Made by a program: the position numbers and the translations under genes
Shown here: one piece after another, positions 11,434-21,969 of the stretch
Layout of the letters: each line of letters opens with the position of its first letter
How positions within the stretch are numbered: position 1 is the stretch's first letter
Notes under the pieces: generated by a model
The model's input: only the letters and a program-made list of their open reading frames with translations
Told to the model about the DNA's origin: nothing
Database searches by the model: none
Assembly: GCA_963082975.1 (NCBI GenBank)
Contig: OY720348.1
Coordinates: forward strand, 64,877,719-64,941,718
DNA length: 64,000 nt
Reading direction: 5' to 3'
Source of the DNA: Labia minor
Lineage: Eukaryota; Arthropoda; Insecta; Dermaptera; Spongiphoridae

Positions 11434-12749
11434 GTGTATGTAGAGAAGATTACACAAAAACGCTTTGAGCTAGAATCATGAAATTTGATATACGGGCATT
11501 GTTCAAAATTCCTAATTTTCTATCAACTTTTGATAAATGTAGCTCAACCATATGATGGTCATTACCTACCACGTTTTGATTTTTTTCTCTAAACTGACCG
11601 TAAAAATAAAGATATATGTTTGATAATTTTTCACATGATTAAAAATTGTATAAAACTGCTATATATAGAATTTCAGCTTGATTGAATCGCTGAAAGTACT
11701 GTAATTCATTTTTTAACACTGCAAATCACGCGCCAGCACGTGTCGTGGTGCAATCAACAATGAGCCAAACACTCGCTGGTTTAATAAATATTATTAATTG
11801 ATTTTAATTTATCTATCTATCTATATATCTCTGTGACTCTACGGAACTCGAAAGTTCTTGGCCGCAGCAACCACACCCTTCCAAGTATTCCTAATCTGAG
11901 CCACAACCTTCCAGTCCCTAACCCCTCCCATCTCTCTCACATTCTTTCCCACATTATCCACCCACCGTGTCCTTGATCTTCCAAGAGGACGTTTCCCACT
12001 CGGTCTACATACCAATATATTTTTTGCCATTCTATCTGCTCCCATTCTAGCCACGTGTCCTTCCCACCGCATCCTTCTCGATTTTATAATTCTAACTATA
12101 TCTGGAGATGCATAGAGGTCATGCAATTCCTCGTTATGCAGTATCGCCATTCCCCGGTGACCTCATCTTACTTTGGTCCATAAATGCTTCGCAGAATCCT
12201 ATTCTCACATACTTTAAATCTACTCTCGTCATCTAAGGTCATAGACCATGCCTCACACCTATATAATACAACCGGTAAAATAATTGTTTTATATATTTTA
12301 ACTTGTATCCCCTTCGAGAATAATTTTGATGCGATAAGCCCCTTTAATGCATGATAACAGGCGTTTTCCGATTGTAACCTCGCTTTAAACTCCTCTCGAA
12401 TATTATTATCTTTCATTATCACAGAACTTAAATTTTTCTACATTTTCAAATTCTATATCTTGTATATTAAGATTTTGCGTGTTAATACTATTCCTCTCTG
12501 TTACTAAATACTTTGTCTTAGCATTATTAATTTCTAGTCCCACCACTTTTCCTCCTTCAATTAATTTTTCTACACTATCTATAATTGCGATTGCCGAATC
12601 TCCTATTATATTTAAATCGTCTGCGTAACCTAATACTTGATTTTAATCTATAATTTAATTAATTAAATTTAATTTAAAAATAATATATGTGTTAATTAAT
12701 CCAATTCAAGTTTGCGAGATAGTCATGTGGAGACAATCCAGCTTATTTT
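11279..12749 (+). repeat. Family A element, copy A3, interrupted by a LINE
   Basis: The 5' part spans 11279-11812 with a tgtctgtctgtctgtctctc microsatellite at about 11394-11433. The 3' part spans 12637-12749 with gcgagatagt and the terminal hairpin. Between them lies a LINE flanked by near-identical 15-bp copies of this element's own sequence. Confidence 0.85.
11813..12636 (-). mobile_element. 5'-truncated LINE inserted in family A copy A3
   Basis: On the minus strand, from 12636 downward, it reads VLGYADDLNIIGDS with the reverse-transcriptase catalytic YADD at 12616-12627. It then reads KIYKTIILPVVLYRCEAWSM and, in another frame, RRMRWEGHVARMG and GKRPLGRSRTRWVDNVGKNV. The 3' end carries a (TAGA)n-like tail (about 11813-11825). 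The target duplication is ttgattttaatytat at 11798-11812 and 12637-12651 (14 of 15 match). At least one frameshift separates the two main frames. The clade is not assigned. Confidence 0.9.
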
Positions 12750-13424
12750 TTATTTATTTATTTATTTTTTTTTTAATCAATGCGTTGGTTGGTGAAATTT
12801 TGATGAATCGAAATGATTCTTCCTCCGTTTATGATAATCATTTCATTTGTTATAATCCAAGGCAATCTAATAACGGCAAGAGGATTTAATCGAGTTGTCT
12901 CATTTTATTATGGAAATGATGATTGTATTATAATCATAAATATTAGTATTCAATCTCCAGAAAAGATATGGATGGAATTTAAACAGATAAAAAGATTGAA
13001 ACGTTTTTTTTTTAAATAAAAAAAAAAAATCAATAAATAAATCTTAAATCTAAAGAAGATATATTTATATTTGAAACCTCATTAATACTAAACTATTTTC
13101 AAACAAAAAAAATCTTATGATTAGTGTAATAAAATAGAAAATTTAAATTTAAATTTAAAAAAAAAAAAAAAAAAAATATTAATCACACACAATCTATTTA
13201 GAAATTCAAAGTAGATTAGTATTTGGAATTTAATTAATAATTTGAAATTATTAAAAAAAAAATTATCAAAATCCACTTAAGATAGTGCAAAAAATATTTC
13301 CCGTATGCTATTTTTTATTTATTATATTTTTCAAATTAAAAATTAAAATATTTATATCTAAATATTAAAATTATTGATTTATTATTTTTTTATTTATTTA
13401 TAAAATATTAGTTATATTTATATT
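12750..13424. other. A+T-rich DNA; no gene seen
   Basis: It holds poly-A/T tracts (about 13006-13030 and 13159-13177) and short overlapping frames with no coding character. Confidence 0.5.
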
Positions 13425-14075
13425 TATAATCACGAAAATTTTCGATGTCGAGATTTTAATGTTTTTATACGTTTTGAAGGTCCCTGAATCATTTTCACTA
13501 AGGTTGAGAGAAAAATGTATGTGTGTGTGTGTGTGTGTGTATGTAGACAAGATTACACAAAAATGGTTTGAGCTAGAATCATGAAATTTGGTACACGCGC
13601 ATTATTCAAAATTCGTAGTTTTCTACGTATTTTTAAGAAATGTAGCTCATTTTGAAGAGGACCATTACCTACCACGTTTTCTTAGTCCAGAAAACGTTTT
13701 GCCTTTTTTTAGAACCAAATTGAAAAAATTTTGAAAAAAGTACAAAATGTCCTAAATATTTAAAAAACGAGACTCCCGAAGAGACTTTTCGGGACGCCGG
13801 GACAGAGCACCTAAAAACGCGACAATCCCGGAAAAACGGGACGTTTGATCACCCTAATTATATATATATATATAGAATGTCAACTTGATTGAATCGCTGA
13901 AAGTACCGGAATTAATTTTTTAACACGTTGACTGCCAATCACGCGCCAGCACTTGTCAGCAACCAATAGCCAAACACGCGCAAGTTTAATAATTATTAAT
14001 TATTAATTTTTATTTATAATTTATATAATTTTAATTAAGTTTAATTTAAATTTGCGATTTTTTTATATGAAAATA
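13425..14075 (+). repeat. Family A element, copy A4, with hAT MITE fragment inside
   Basis: It begins at cacgaaaattttcgatgtcg, without the 5' subterminal repeat. A GT microsatellite lies at about 13518-13541. It is interrupted at 13682-13856 by a MITE fragment and resumes with atcgctgaaagtaccggaat and cacgcgccagcac. The 3' terminus is degraded. Confidence 0.75.
13682..13856. mobile_element. Fragment of the agggtgacc hAT-type MITE
   Basis: It matches the right part of the MITE at 54506-55407: ccagaaaacgttttgcc, aaatgtcctaaatatttaaa, gggacgccgggacagagcac and the terminus gggacgtttgatcaccct. The left terminus is missing. Confidence 0.75.
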
Positions 14076-14449
14076 TTTGAAGATCATATATAAAGACACT
14101 CACTCTTATAAATTTTGAATATTTATTTCCTATTCTAGCTTCTTTTTGTCCACTTCGCACCTAGACAAGGGCATAAAATCAAAATTAAAATTAACTTTTC
14201 TAATGTTATATAAAATTGTGGTCGTTTATTAATCATGTCAATTTAAATTAATTGATTAATTTGTTTGTCCTTCTGTATTTTTGCTTTTCTTAATTTTTCT
14301 AGTTGAACAGAGCATTTTCGAAATTTTTAAAAATTAATTTCTGCGTTTTTTGTTTAGATATTGATAAAATTTTCAGACAATCTAACAAACATGAAAAATT
14401 CTAATGTCATTAAATTATTAAAGCTTTGGTGGTTGTTTTTATTTATAAC

Positions 14450-14743
14450 AGAATTTTGTAAATTAAACCACATATTGATATTTGTTATTGTAAATTTATT
14501 CAAAAAATACAAAAATATATATTCGATTGCTACTTCTGCAATCGTTATCAAGCGACTGCACTGTTCGAATGATCCTTAAACCTAGGTCTTATATTAAGGA
14601 TCATTCGTCACTTGTCACTGGACGTTCGAACAGTTCAGTCGCTTGATAACGATTGCAGAAGTAGCAATCGAATATATATTTTTGTATTTTTTGAATAAAT
14701 TTACAATAACAAATATCAATACGTCGTTTAATTTACAAAATTC
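14450..14743. repeat. Long hairpin: about 120-bp inverted repeat arms with a nested palindrome
   Basis: Arms 14450-14570 and 14624-14743 are reverse complements with a few differences. Both include gattgctacttctgcaatcg or its complement. The spacer has a second inverted repeat, gaatgatccttaa / ttaaggatcattc. Direct copies of aattctaatgtcat lie outside the left arm (about 14397) and at the end of the right arm. Confidence 0.9.
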
Positions 14744-15462
14744 TAATGTCATATTTAGATTCTATGGATCATAAAACGTGAAGTTATGCAAAAAATTTAA
14801 AATTCTGAGCAATGTGCAGAAAAAAAAACTCTTTTTTTTATTATATATATATATATATATATTTATTTATTTATTTATTTATCTATTTATATATATATAT
14901 ATATATATCATAAAAAAATAAATGATTTGTAAATAAATTTGTTGTAATAATTCCAACCAAGCTGAATGCAACTTTTCAACCACTGGAACCTTAACTATGG
15001 GGCACTGTCTCACCACTGATTGAATTATTTACTAAAAATAAATTCCACAACCGGTTCAGGGGGGCTGAATGTTGGAATTGGAACGAGGTGCTTGAATGAT
15101 CCAATCCTCTTCTTCAAGCTAACGTTCTCTCTGTCAAATTGCATTCGAGTAACAAGCCTGCCGACCTTTTTCATTCATTTCCAATTGAGCAATAAAATGC
15201 CATCATTGTGAATCTTTGAAATTAAAATGAATATAAAAATAAATAATCAATTCATCTCTTTCAGCCATGTTTGAATGAAAATAAAAAAAAAAAAATCGTT
15301 GCTAAAAAAATAAATAGATTTCAATAGATGCATACATGAATATTTTTGTATTTTTTTTTTTTTTAAATTTAAATATTTATAATTTAAATAGTTATAGTCT
15401 TGACCTATCGAAGTTGGAGACTAAGAATTGAAACTTTTTAATTTCAATAATTTTTTTTTTTT
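14744..15462. other. Intergenic DNA with a less A+T-rich unexplained block
   Basis: TA and TTTA microsatellites occupy about 14842-14908. The block 14955-15215 is more complex and G+C-richer than its surroundings but has no recognisable protein or repeat match; it may be unique or conserved non-coding DNA. Poly-T follows. Confidence 0.45.
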
Positions 15463-16046
15463 AAAATAAGCTGGAGCGTCTCCACTCGACTATCTCGCAA
15501 TTTGAATTGGATTAAATAACATATATTATATTTAAATTAAATTTAATTAATTAAATTATAAATTTAAATCAATAAATAATATTTATTAAACCAGTGCGTG
15601 TTTGGCTCTTTGTTCATGGCACCAAATCACGTGCTCGCGCGTGATTTACAGTGTTAAAAAATTAATTCCGGTACTTTCAGCCATTCAATCAAGCTGAAAT
15701 TCTATATATAGCAGTTTTATACAATTTTTACTCATGTGAAACACTATCAAACATATATCTTTATTTTTACGGTCACTTTAAAGGAAAAAAAATGAAAACG
15801 TGGTAGGTAATGTCCCTCTTCCGGTTGAGCTACTTTTCTCAAAAGTTGATAAAAAATTACGAATTTTGAATAATGTCCGTATACCAAATTTGATTATTCT
15901 AACTCAAATCGTTTTTACGTAATCTTGTCTACATACACACATACACACAAACAGACATATTTCTCAACATTACTGATAACGTATAAAATCATCGATATCT
16001 AAAATTTTCATGATCGCAATACTATCTCTGGCGAGTTAGTAAAAAA
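15463..16046 (-). repeat. Family A element, copy A5 (complete, minus strand)
   Basis: Read on the minus strand it has the 5' subterminal repeat (actaactcgc), a GT-rich tract, the ctatatatagaatttcagct block, gcgagatagt, the hairpin and the gcttattt end. It spans 584 bp and is non-coding. Confidence 0.85.
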
Positions 16047-16156
16047 TAAATAATATACTTAACTCAATTTGATACCTTATTAAGTAAATAATTATTATTA
16101 TATATTACCTATTTATTATATTATATATGAAATATGTTATTATATATGTTATTATT

Positions 16157-17335
16157 TTTTCGAGATATATTATAGCATTGGTAGGCAACCCGCGGCCCGC
16201 GTGCACATAAAGTGCGGCCCGCGAAATATTTACAATTTATTATTATTCAAATGTTTTAATGATATTTATCAAAATATTGAGTTATTTCTAATGTTATTCA
16301 TTACCACAATATTGAGTTATTTCTAATGTTATTCATTACTAAAGTAAATATCATATCAATTTTGTCAATTGTGGTTATTTTATGATAAATTTTCTTCATC
16401 GTTTTCTGAAAATACAATTTTCATTTACCTACAAAACCAATGTTAATGGCCTGCTTAAGATTGGTTGTTTTCAATTTTGGCCCGCATTACAAAAAGGTTG
16501 CCCATCCCTGTATTATAGAAAAGATTAATCAATCTATTTATTCAAATTAATATGTAGGTGTCAGGTATTCATATTTATTTAGTATGTTTAATTAATCATA
16601 TATTACATAATAAACCAATTATCAAATCTTGATAGTTATATATCATCTAAACTAAAGTATAGATACAACAGGCAGCCAAACGGTCGATCATGAACACTTT
16701 GAACGTCGATCGCGCAGTGTAAATGTGAAAGCTATCAAAAAAAAAAATATAAACATTTAACAATTTTTTGAAAGCTGGCAAAAAATAATTATTCTTATCA
16801 TAATAATATTAAGTTTGTCTGCCTCTGATATAGATTAAGATTCAAATGTAAATTGCTAATAATATTAAATAATATTATTTTAAATCTATTAAATGTTTTA
16901 TCATGTTATTTTAACTTATTTTCGAGATATATTATAGAAAGATTAATCAATCTGTTTATTCAAATTAATATGTAGGTGTCAGACATTCATATTTATTTAG
17001 TATGTTTAATTAATCATATATTACATAAACCAATTATTAAATCTTTATAGTTATATATCTTCAAAACTAAAGTATAGATAGAACAGAGGCAGCCTAACGG
17101 TCGATCACGAACACTTTGAACGTCGATCACGCAGTGTAAATATAAAAGCTAACAAAACAAAAAAAAAAAAATTAAAAAAAAACATTTAATAATTTTTGAA
17201 GACTGGCTAAAAAAACTGAGTAAATATAATAATTCTCATCATATATATATATAATAATATTAAGTTTAAGTAAGATTAAGATTCAAATATAAATTTCTAA
17301 TAATATTAAATAATAATGCAAATTATTAACATTTC
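16157..17335 (+). repeat. Tandem duplication of a roughly 420-bp unit
   Basis: Unit 1 (from 16157, interrupted 16176-16510, continuing to about 16915) and unit 2 (from about 16918 to 17335) share cgagatatattatag, atatgtaggtgtcag, cggtcgatca-gaacactttgaacgtcgatc and gcagtgtaaat. Divergence is roughly 10% with small indels. Confidence 0.85.
16176..16510. mobile_element. hAT-type MITE with 8-bp target duplication tattatag
   Basis: The right end, in reverse complement, reads cagggatgggcaacc; the left end is cattggtaggcaacc. Both are followed inward by G+C-rich ggcccgc runs. The target duplication tattatag is perfect at 16168-16175 and 16511-16518. The second tandem unit keeps the empty site near 16920-16940. 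There is no transposase; it depends on an autonomous hAT. Confidence 0.92.
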
Positions 17336-17591
17336 AATTATTATCTCAACTCTCTAATAATTTATTTATTTATTCTAAAATTTTAAACATATTTTTATAT
17401 CTTTTATCATAGATTTTTTTTTTTACTTTGTTTTGTTATTATTTCTCTTAAAAGCAGATTGTAACAAATTCAATAAATAAGATAAGATAATAATTAAATG
17501 TTATTTTGTTAATATTCCTATTAACTAAAAACAATATATAACTATTAATGAAAAATAAGAAAAAAATATGATATTTATTTTTTAATTATAA

Positions 17592-17625
<34 letters not shown>

Positions 17626-17920
17626 TTAAAATCCCCATTTTACATTTAATGTTATATTACAATAAACATTAAAATTTATAAAACAGAAGGATAAAAGAAA
17701 TATTTTTAATTTTAAAAAAATTCAAAATGATAACGCAAAACTAATAAATAAATAATTCAGATAATATTAATTATTTTATTTTTAATTTTTTTTTTATTTA
17801 GACATATCACAGCATATACTTTAAATAATCTTTTCGATAATCTTCTATTAAAATCTAATCTTTTAATCTGCCTTTTTTATCTATTAATTCAATTAAATTT
17901 CTTCCAATCGATTATTAATT

Positions 17921-17952
<32 letters not shown>

Positions 17953-18060
17953 TGCTCCACACCAAATTTCTTAGAAGATGATATAAATGATTTTTACATA
18001 TTATCTATTTATTATCATAGGAAATGTTTCTCTTGATAATTATATAATATCTTCTTTTTT
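17336..18060. other. A+T-rich DNA with (TTA)n and (TA)n tracts; no gene seen
   Basis: A (TTA)n tract lies at about 17592-17623 and a (TA)n tract at about 17925-17952. Nothing else is recognised. Confidence 0.5.
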
Positions 18061-18064
18061 TTTT

Positions 18065-18709
18065 ACCGGCCGAAGATAGTAAGGGAGGTATTGTTTTCAC
18101 ACCAAATTTCATATGTGGAGATTTTTACATATCTTCACAAATCATGCATTTTTTTTAACAGAAAAAAGTATTTTGAACATGATGTCTGTCCGTCCGTCCG
18201 TCCGTCTGTCCGTCCATCCGTATAGATGTGTACAGCTTGAACGACTCAACGGATTTTGATAAAATTTGGTATATTTACTTAATGCATCAGTATGATGAAT
18301 TGTTCAACTTTTGGTGTATATTCGGAAACCGGAGGTGGTAATAATACCGATCGACTTTAGGAAGGGAAGGGTTATTTTCACACCAAATTTCACATGAGAA
18401 GATTTTTTTTTACATATTTCCACAAGTCATGCATTTTATATTGGTTTAATCATCGGGAAAAATCATCTTCATTAGTTTTTTCTTAATTTAAAATTATATG
18501 ACGTCACCCAGCCCTTCATGACGTCACAACCAGCTCCTACTTATATATTATAAATCAAATAAAATTAAAAATATTTATGTTATATCCATATCTGTTTTTT
18601 ATTGCATTAATTGATACATTTAAATTATTTGAAATGGTTTCTGTTGCTGGAAATTAATTTACTACAAACCGTCGGTCGGTTCTGCGCCTGGCCACAGGTC
18701 AACTTATTA
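18065..18709 (+). repeat. Family B element, copy B2 (complete)
   Basis: It starts accggccgaag and has a GTCC microsatellite at about 18185-18220. It ends cgtcggtcggt, a gcctg-gccacaggtc hairpin (one arm base changed) and aacttatta. It has the same interior as B1 with scattered differences. Confidence 0.8.
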
Positions 18710-19380
18710 TTTTTTATAATTTTCAATTAAATAAATATAATTCAATTATCATAATTGAAACCAGATCTAGGGGACCTTTTTTAATTTAAATAATAAATAA
18801 ATAAATAATAATCATTTAAATAATTTTTATAATTGAAAACAACCAAACTTCAGCTAACGAGAAAATTTTCATTAAAATGAAAACAAATATTATATTATAG
18901 ATTTCAATTTATCATTATTTATATTATTAAAATATTGAGATCATTTATTATTTATCATGAATTTCATGATTAATATAATTTTATTTTGAAAATAAATAAA
19001 TTAAATACATAAATAAATTCCAAATAATTTTTTATTGTTTTTTTTTTCTTTTAAATTTCTAATGAAATTAATTAAATTTTTAATAACTTAATTTTTAATA
19101 GATGGGACTGTTCTTCAAGCTTATAATTGTATTTTTAAAAATTAATTTTTAACAACAAAAAAAATAAATTTTTTTTGTTATTAATTAAATGAATCATTCA
19201 GTGGGCCGATTAAAACGATATGGAAAGCCAGAGGTTCAAATCAGTGATGAGACTTTTAATACTCCTAATATTTTTAGCTTCAAAATAATGATTCCAAATA
19301 ATTATATATCATTATTATTAATTTATATCAATAATATAATAATAATACAAGATTTAGTCAAATATAAACGAGCTTTTAGT
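18710..19380. other. A+T-rich DNA; no gene seen
   Basis: This is low-complexity A+T sequence. A short frame at 19189-19386 has no coding character. Confidence 0.45.
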
Positions 19381-19760
19381 GGCTGAACACTTATAGACCT
19401 TAGAGTGACGAATCCATATCAACCGATTTGTCCCGTTCTTAATTTAGTAGCCCTTACGATGAGTGAGAGAAGTGTGCCCCTCTCTGTTGAGTAACACATT
19501 ATTATAAAATTTTTCGTCTATGAAAACGTCATACCCACCAAAATTTACAACAAACTGCATATCCAGTTCTTGTAAGCTACCCTTTCATGGTCCAGACTGA
19601 AGATTTGGTGCAACGAATTTAAGCAAGTCCTTAAACGTGTTGCGAATCAAGCGCATCCCTGTCCTCGCACCAGCGTGACAAATGAAAAATTGCACGGGTT
19701 TGTGAGCTTATTGACCATATGGATTTTTTATACCTACATCAGACCATCAATGCAACCTAC
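19381..19760 (+). mobile_element. Mariner transposase N-terminal relic
   Basis: After a leader shared with 43496-43576, an ATG at 19459 starts MSERSVPLSVE. The same frame continues IIIKFFVYENV, LSWSRLKIWCNEFKQVLKRV and HPCPRTSVTNEKLHGFV. This is the mariner pattern of VEQRxxIKF, LSRSRVxEWxxRF and GRPxTSxTDENVxxV. Internal stops are present and the catalytic domain is missing. The 3' end of the same relic may be 20937-21140, the middle having been replaced by other insertions. Confidence 0.7.
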
Positions 19761-19833
19761 TACTGTGGTCTGTCTCATGGATCATGTTGAACTTCAGAGT
19801 AATAGTAACCAATATTTGTCACCTCTCGGGTTT

Positions 19834-20278
19834 TGATGAAACTTCGCCCGTTGATTCCTTGATTAATTCCAAGAAACTTTTTCCTTAGGCAATTATGGGG
19901 CAAATTTCTAGTTTTCGAGATAAAAAGGATTAAAATTTGGATATAAATCCATTGATATTCTATTTAGCTACCATGTTTTATCCGTTTGACCAGCAAAGGA
20001 TGTCACTAAGTTTCGGGTTTTTTTTTAGGTCGGATTGTATATAAAAAAATTAATTAATTAAATAATTTCCCTATATTCAAACCGAACAGAAAAAAACCGA
20101 ATATTAGTGAATTAGTCAATAAAACATTACTTAATGGGTGCACATTTCGACGTTCATAACCAGATATTCTTTCAAACTTTAATCTTTATTATCTCGAAAA
20201 CTAGAAGTTTGCCACATAATTACCAAAGGGACAAGTTTCTTAGAATTAATCAAGGAATCAAACTGGCGAAGTTACTTC
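19834..20278. mobile_element. Foldback/MITE-like element with about 115-bp terminal inverted repeats
   Basis: Arms 19834-19950 and 20160-20278 share, in inverse orientation, gattccttgattaatt, ctagttttcgagataa and cttcgcc. Identity is roughly 80-85%. The central 210 bp are A+T-rich and non-coding. It lies within the mariner relic region. Confidence 0.8.
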
Positions 20279-20483
20279 AGTAACCATGCAAAAATAATGA
20301 AGTTGTCCCATCGGTGAAGTTTTGCTTCTCCACGATAACTACAGACCCCACAGAGTATCTGTAAAGAAACAGAATCTGGTGCAAATGACCTGAAAAAAAA
20401 TTTACACTCTAGACTCAATGGGATGCAATTTTCACATGTTTGTAACTTATACAAAGAAACAGTTAAAGATAAGTAGTATAAAA

Positions 20484-20710
20484 AATGGGGTTTGATCTAG
20501 AATAATGAAATTTGGTACACGCGCATTATTCAAAATTCGTAGTTTTCTATCAACTTTTGAGAAATGTAGCTCATTTTGATGAGGACCATTACCTACCACG
20601 TTTTCATTTTTTTCCCTCTTAACTGACCGTAAAAATAAAGATATATGTTTGATAGTTTTTCACATGATTAAAAATTGTATAAAACTACTATATATAGAAT
20701 TTCAGCTTTC
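20484..20710 (+). repeat. Family A fragment, copy A6
   Basis: This is the central portion only (gaaatttggtacacgcgcat through ctatatatagaatttcagct), abutting a hAT MITE fragment on the right. Both termini are missing. Confidence 0.75.
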
Positions 20711-20930
20711 AGAAAACGCCAAACCCGGGACAAACGGTTTACCTTTTTTTTTGAAACAAAGTATGAAGTAGCTTAATCCAGAAAACGTTTTGCCTTTCTT
20801 TATTGAAAAACTTTTTAAAAAAGTACGAAATGTCCTAAATATTTAAAAAAACGGGACAATAGGCTATCCCGAAGACTTTTTTCGGGGCCCCGGGACAGAG
20901 CACCTAAAAACGGGATGTTTGGTCACCCTA
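20711..20930. mobile_element. Fragment of the agggtgacc hAT-type MITE
   Basis: It includes ccagaaaacgttttgcc, aaatgtcctaaatatttaaa and a terminus gatgtttggtcaccct. It is the same family as 54506-55407. A paired left end is incomplete. Confidence 0.7.
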
Positions 20931-20936
20931 TAGATA

Positions 20937-21140
20937 AGAAGAATTTGAAATCATCGATCAAGTGGAAATATTCATGCACAACGGATCAGGTCCAAATCAT
21001 TTTACAAGATTTATCACAAAATTTGGAAAAATATATAATATAAACAAATTAATTATATAGAAAAATAATTTGTAAAAATGGACCTGTAAAATATATTTTG
21101 TTTATACAAAAGGCTCGTTTATTTATTTGATTCATCGTTC
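20937..21140 (+). mobile_element. Mariner 3' end relic
   Basis: Shares gaaaaataatttgta, aaatggacctgt and ttttgtttatacaaaa with 43860-43945, downstream of a mariner N-terminal relic in both places. It is probably the transposase C-terminus and 3' flank. It is too decayed to score catalytic residues. Confidence 0.5.
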
Positions 21141-21605
21141 TATTAAGTTAATAAAAAAAAAAAATATTTATTTATTTTGTTAATGTTGAACAAGAAATTT
21201 TATATTTTATACAAGTCTAATGAAATGACGAGAGCCTTGAATGACTTAATCGAGTAAAAAAAAGGCAGTGAAGAAAAAAAAATTGAACTCCAGGAGGTCG
21301 CAACAGCCAATGTTAAGTTCCCACTGGCAAGAATTGCCGTAAAAAAACATTCTATACATCATGCCATATGATTTTAATTAGGAAAAAAAATACTATTGTT
21401 AGTTTATGTAAATTATAAATTATTCTAAAGAATGGTGAATTTAATTACATTCGTATGAACTTTGTTTACGAAATTCAATTAAATAAAAAAATATTCTTAA
21501 ATCATTTTATTCTCTTCCTCCCTAAAAATATATAATTTATTTAATGCATGTATTATTTTTATTAAAATTCCGATTATTAAAGTCTATTTATTATTTTCTC
21601 CATCT
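21141..21605. other. A+T-rich DNA; no gene seen
   Basis: A short G+C-richer patch (about 21270-21365) has no recognised match. Confidence 0.45.
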
Positions 21606-21965
21606 TCATACATCTCTCTGTGGCTATACGGAACTCGGAAAGTTCTTGGTCGCAGCAACCACATTCCTCCAAGTGTCTCTATCCTGAGCCAAAACCATTC
21701 AACTCCTACCCTCTCCCATCTCTCTCAAGTCTCTTCCCACATTGTCCAGCCACTGCGTCCTTGGTCTTCCATTCTTTCCTCTCCCATTCTAGCCACGTGT
21801 TCAAAAAGAAAAAAAGATTCCTTATTATCGGGTTTGGCTGATAATATTAATACCTGATTCACCGAATCGCCACTCCTACCCTCTCCCATCTTTTTCACGT
21901 CTTTGTCCACCCACCGCGTCCTTAGTCTTGCAAGTGGACGTTGCCCAATTGGTCTCCCCATTAGA
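21606..21965 (-). mobile_element. LINE 3' fragments flanking a family C fragment
   Basis: 21606-21805 matches the 3' end of the LINE at 11826-12050 (ggaactcggaaagttcttgg, ccatctctctcaagtctctt). 21873-21965 is another piece encoding GQRPLARLRTRWVDKDVKKM on the minus strand. 21811-21872 between them is a family C piece (ttattatcgggtttggctga). All are non-functional. Confidence 0.75.
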
Positions 21966-21969
21966 TATA

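Noticed and set aside
21620-21841. Plus-strand 73-codon frame as a gene
   Set aside because: It is the complement of a LINE C-terminal fragment fused to a family C piece.
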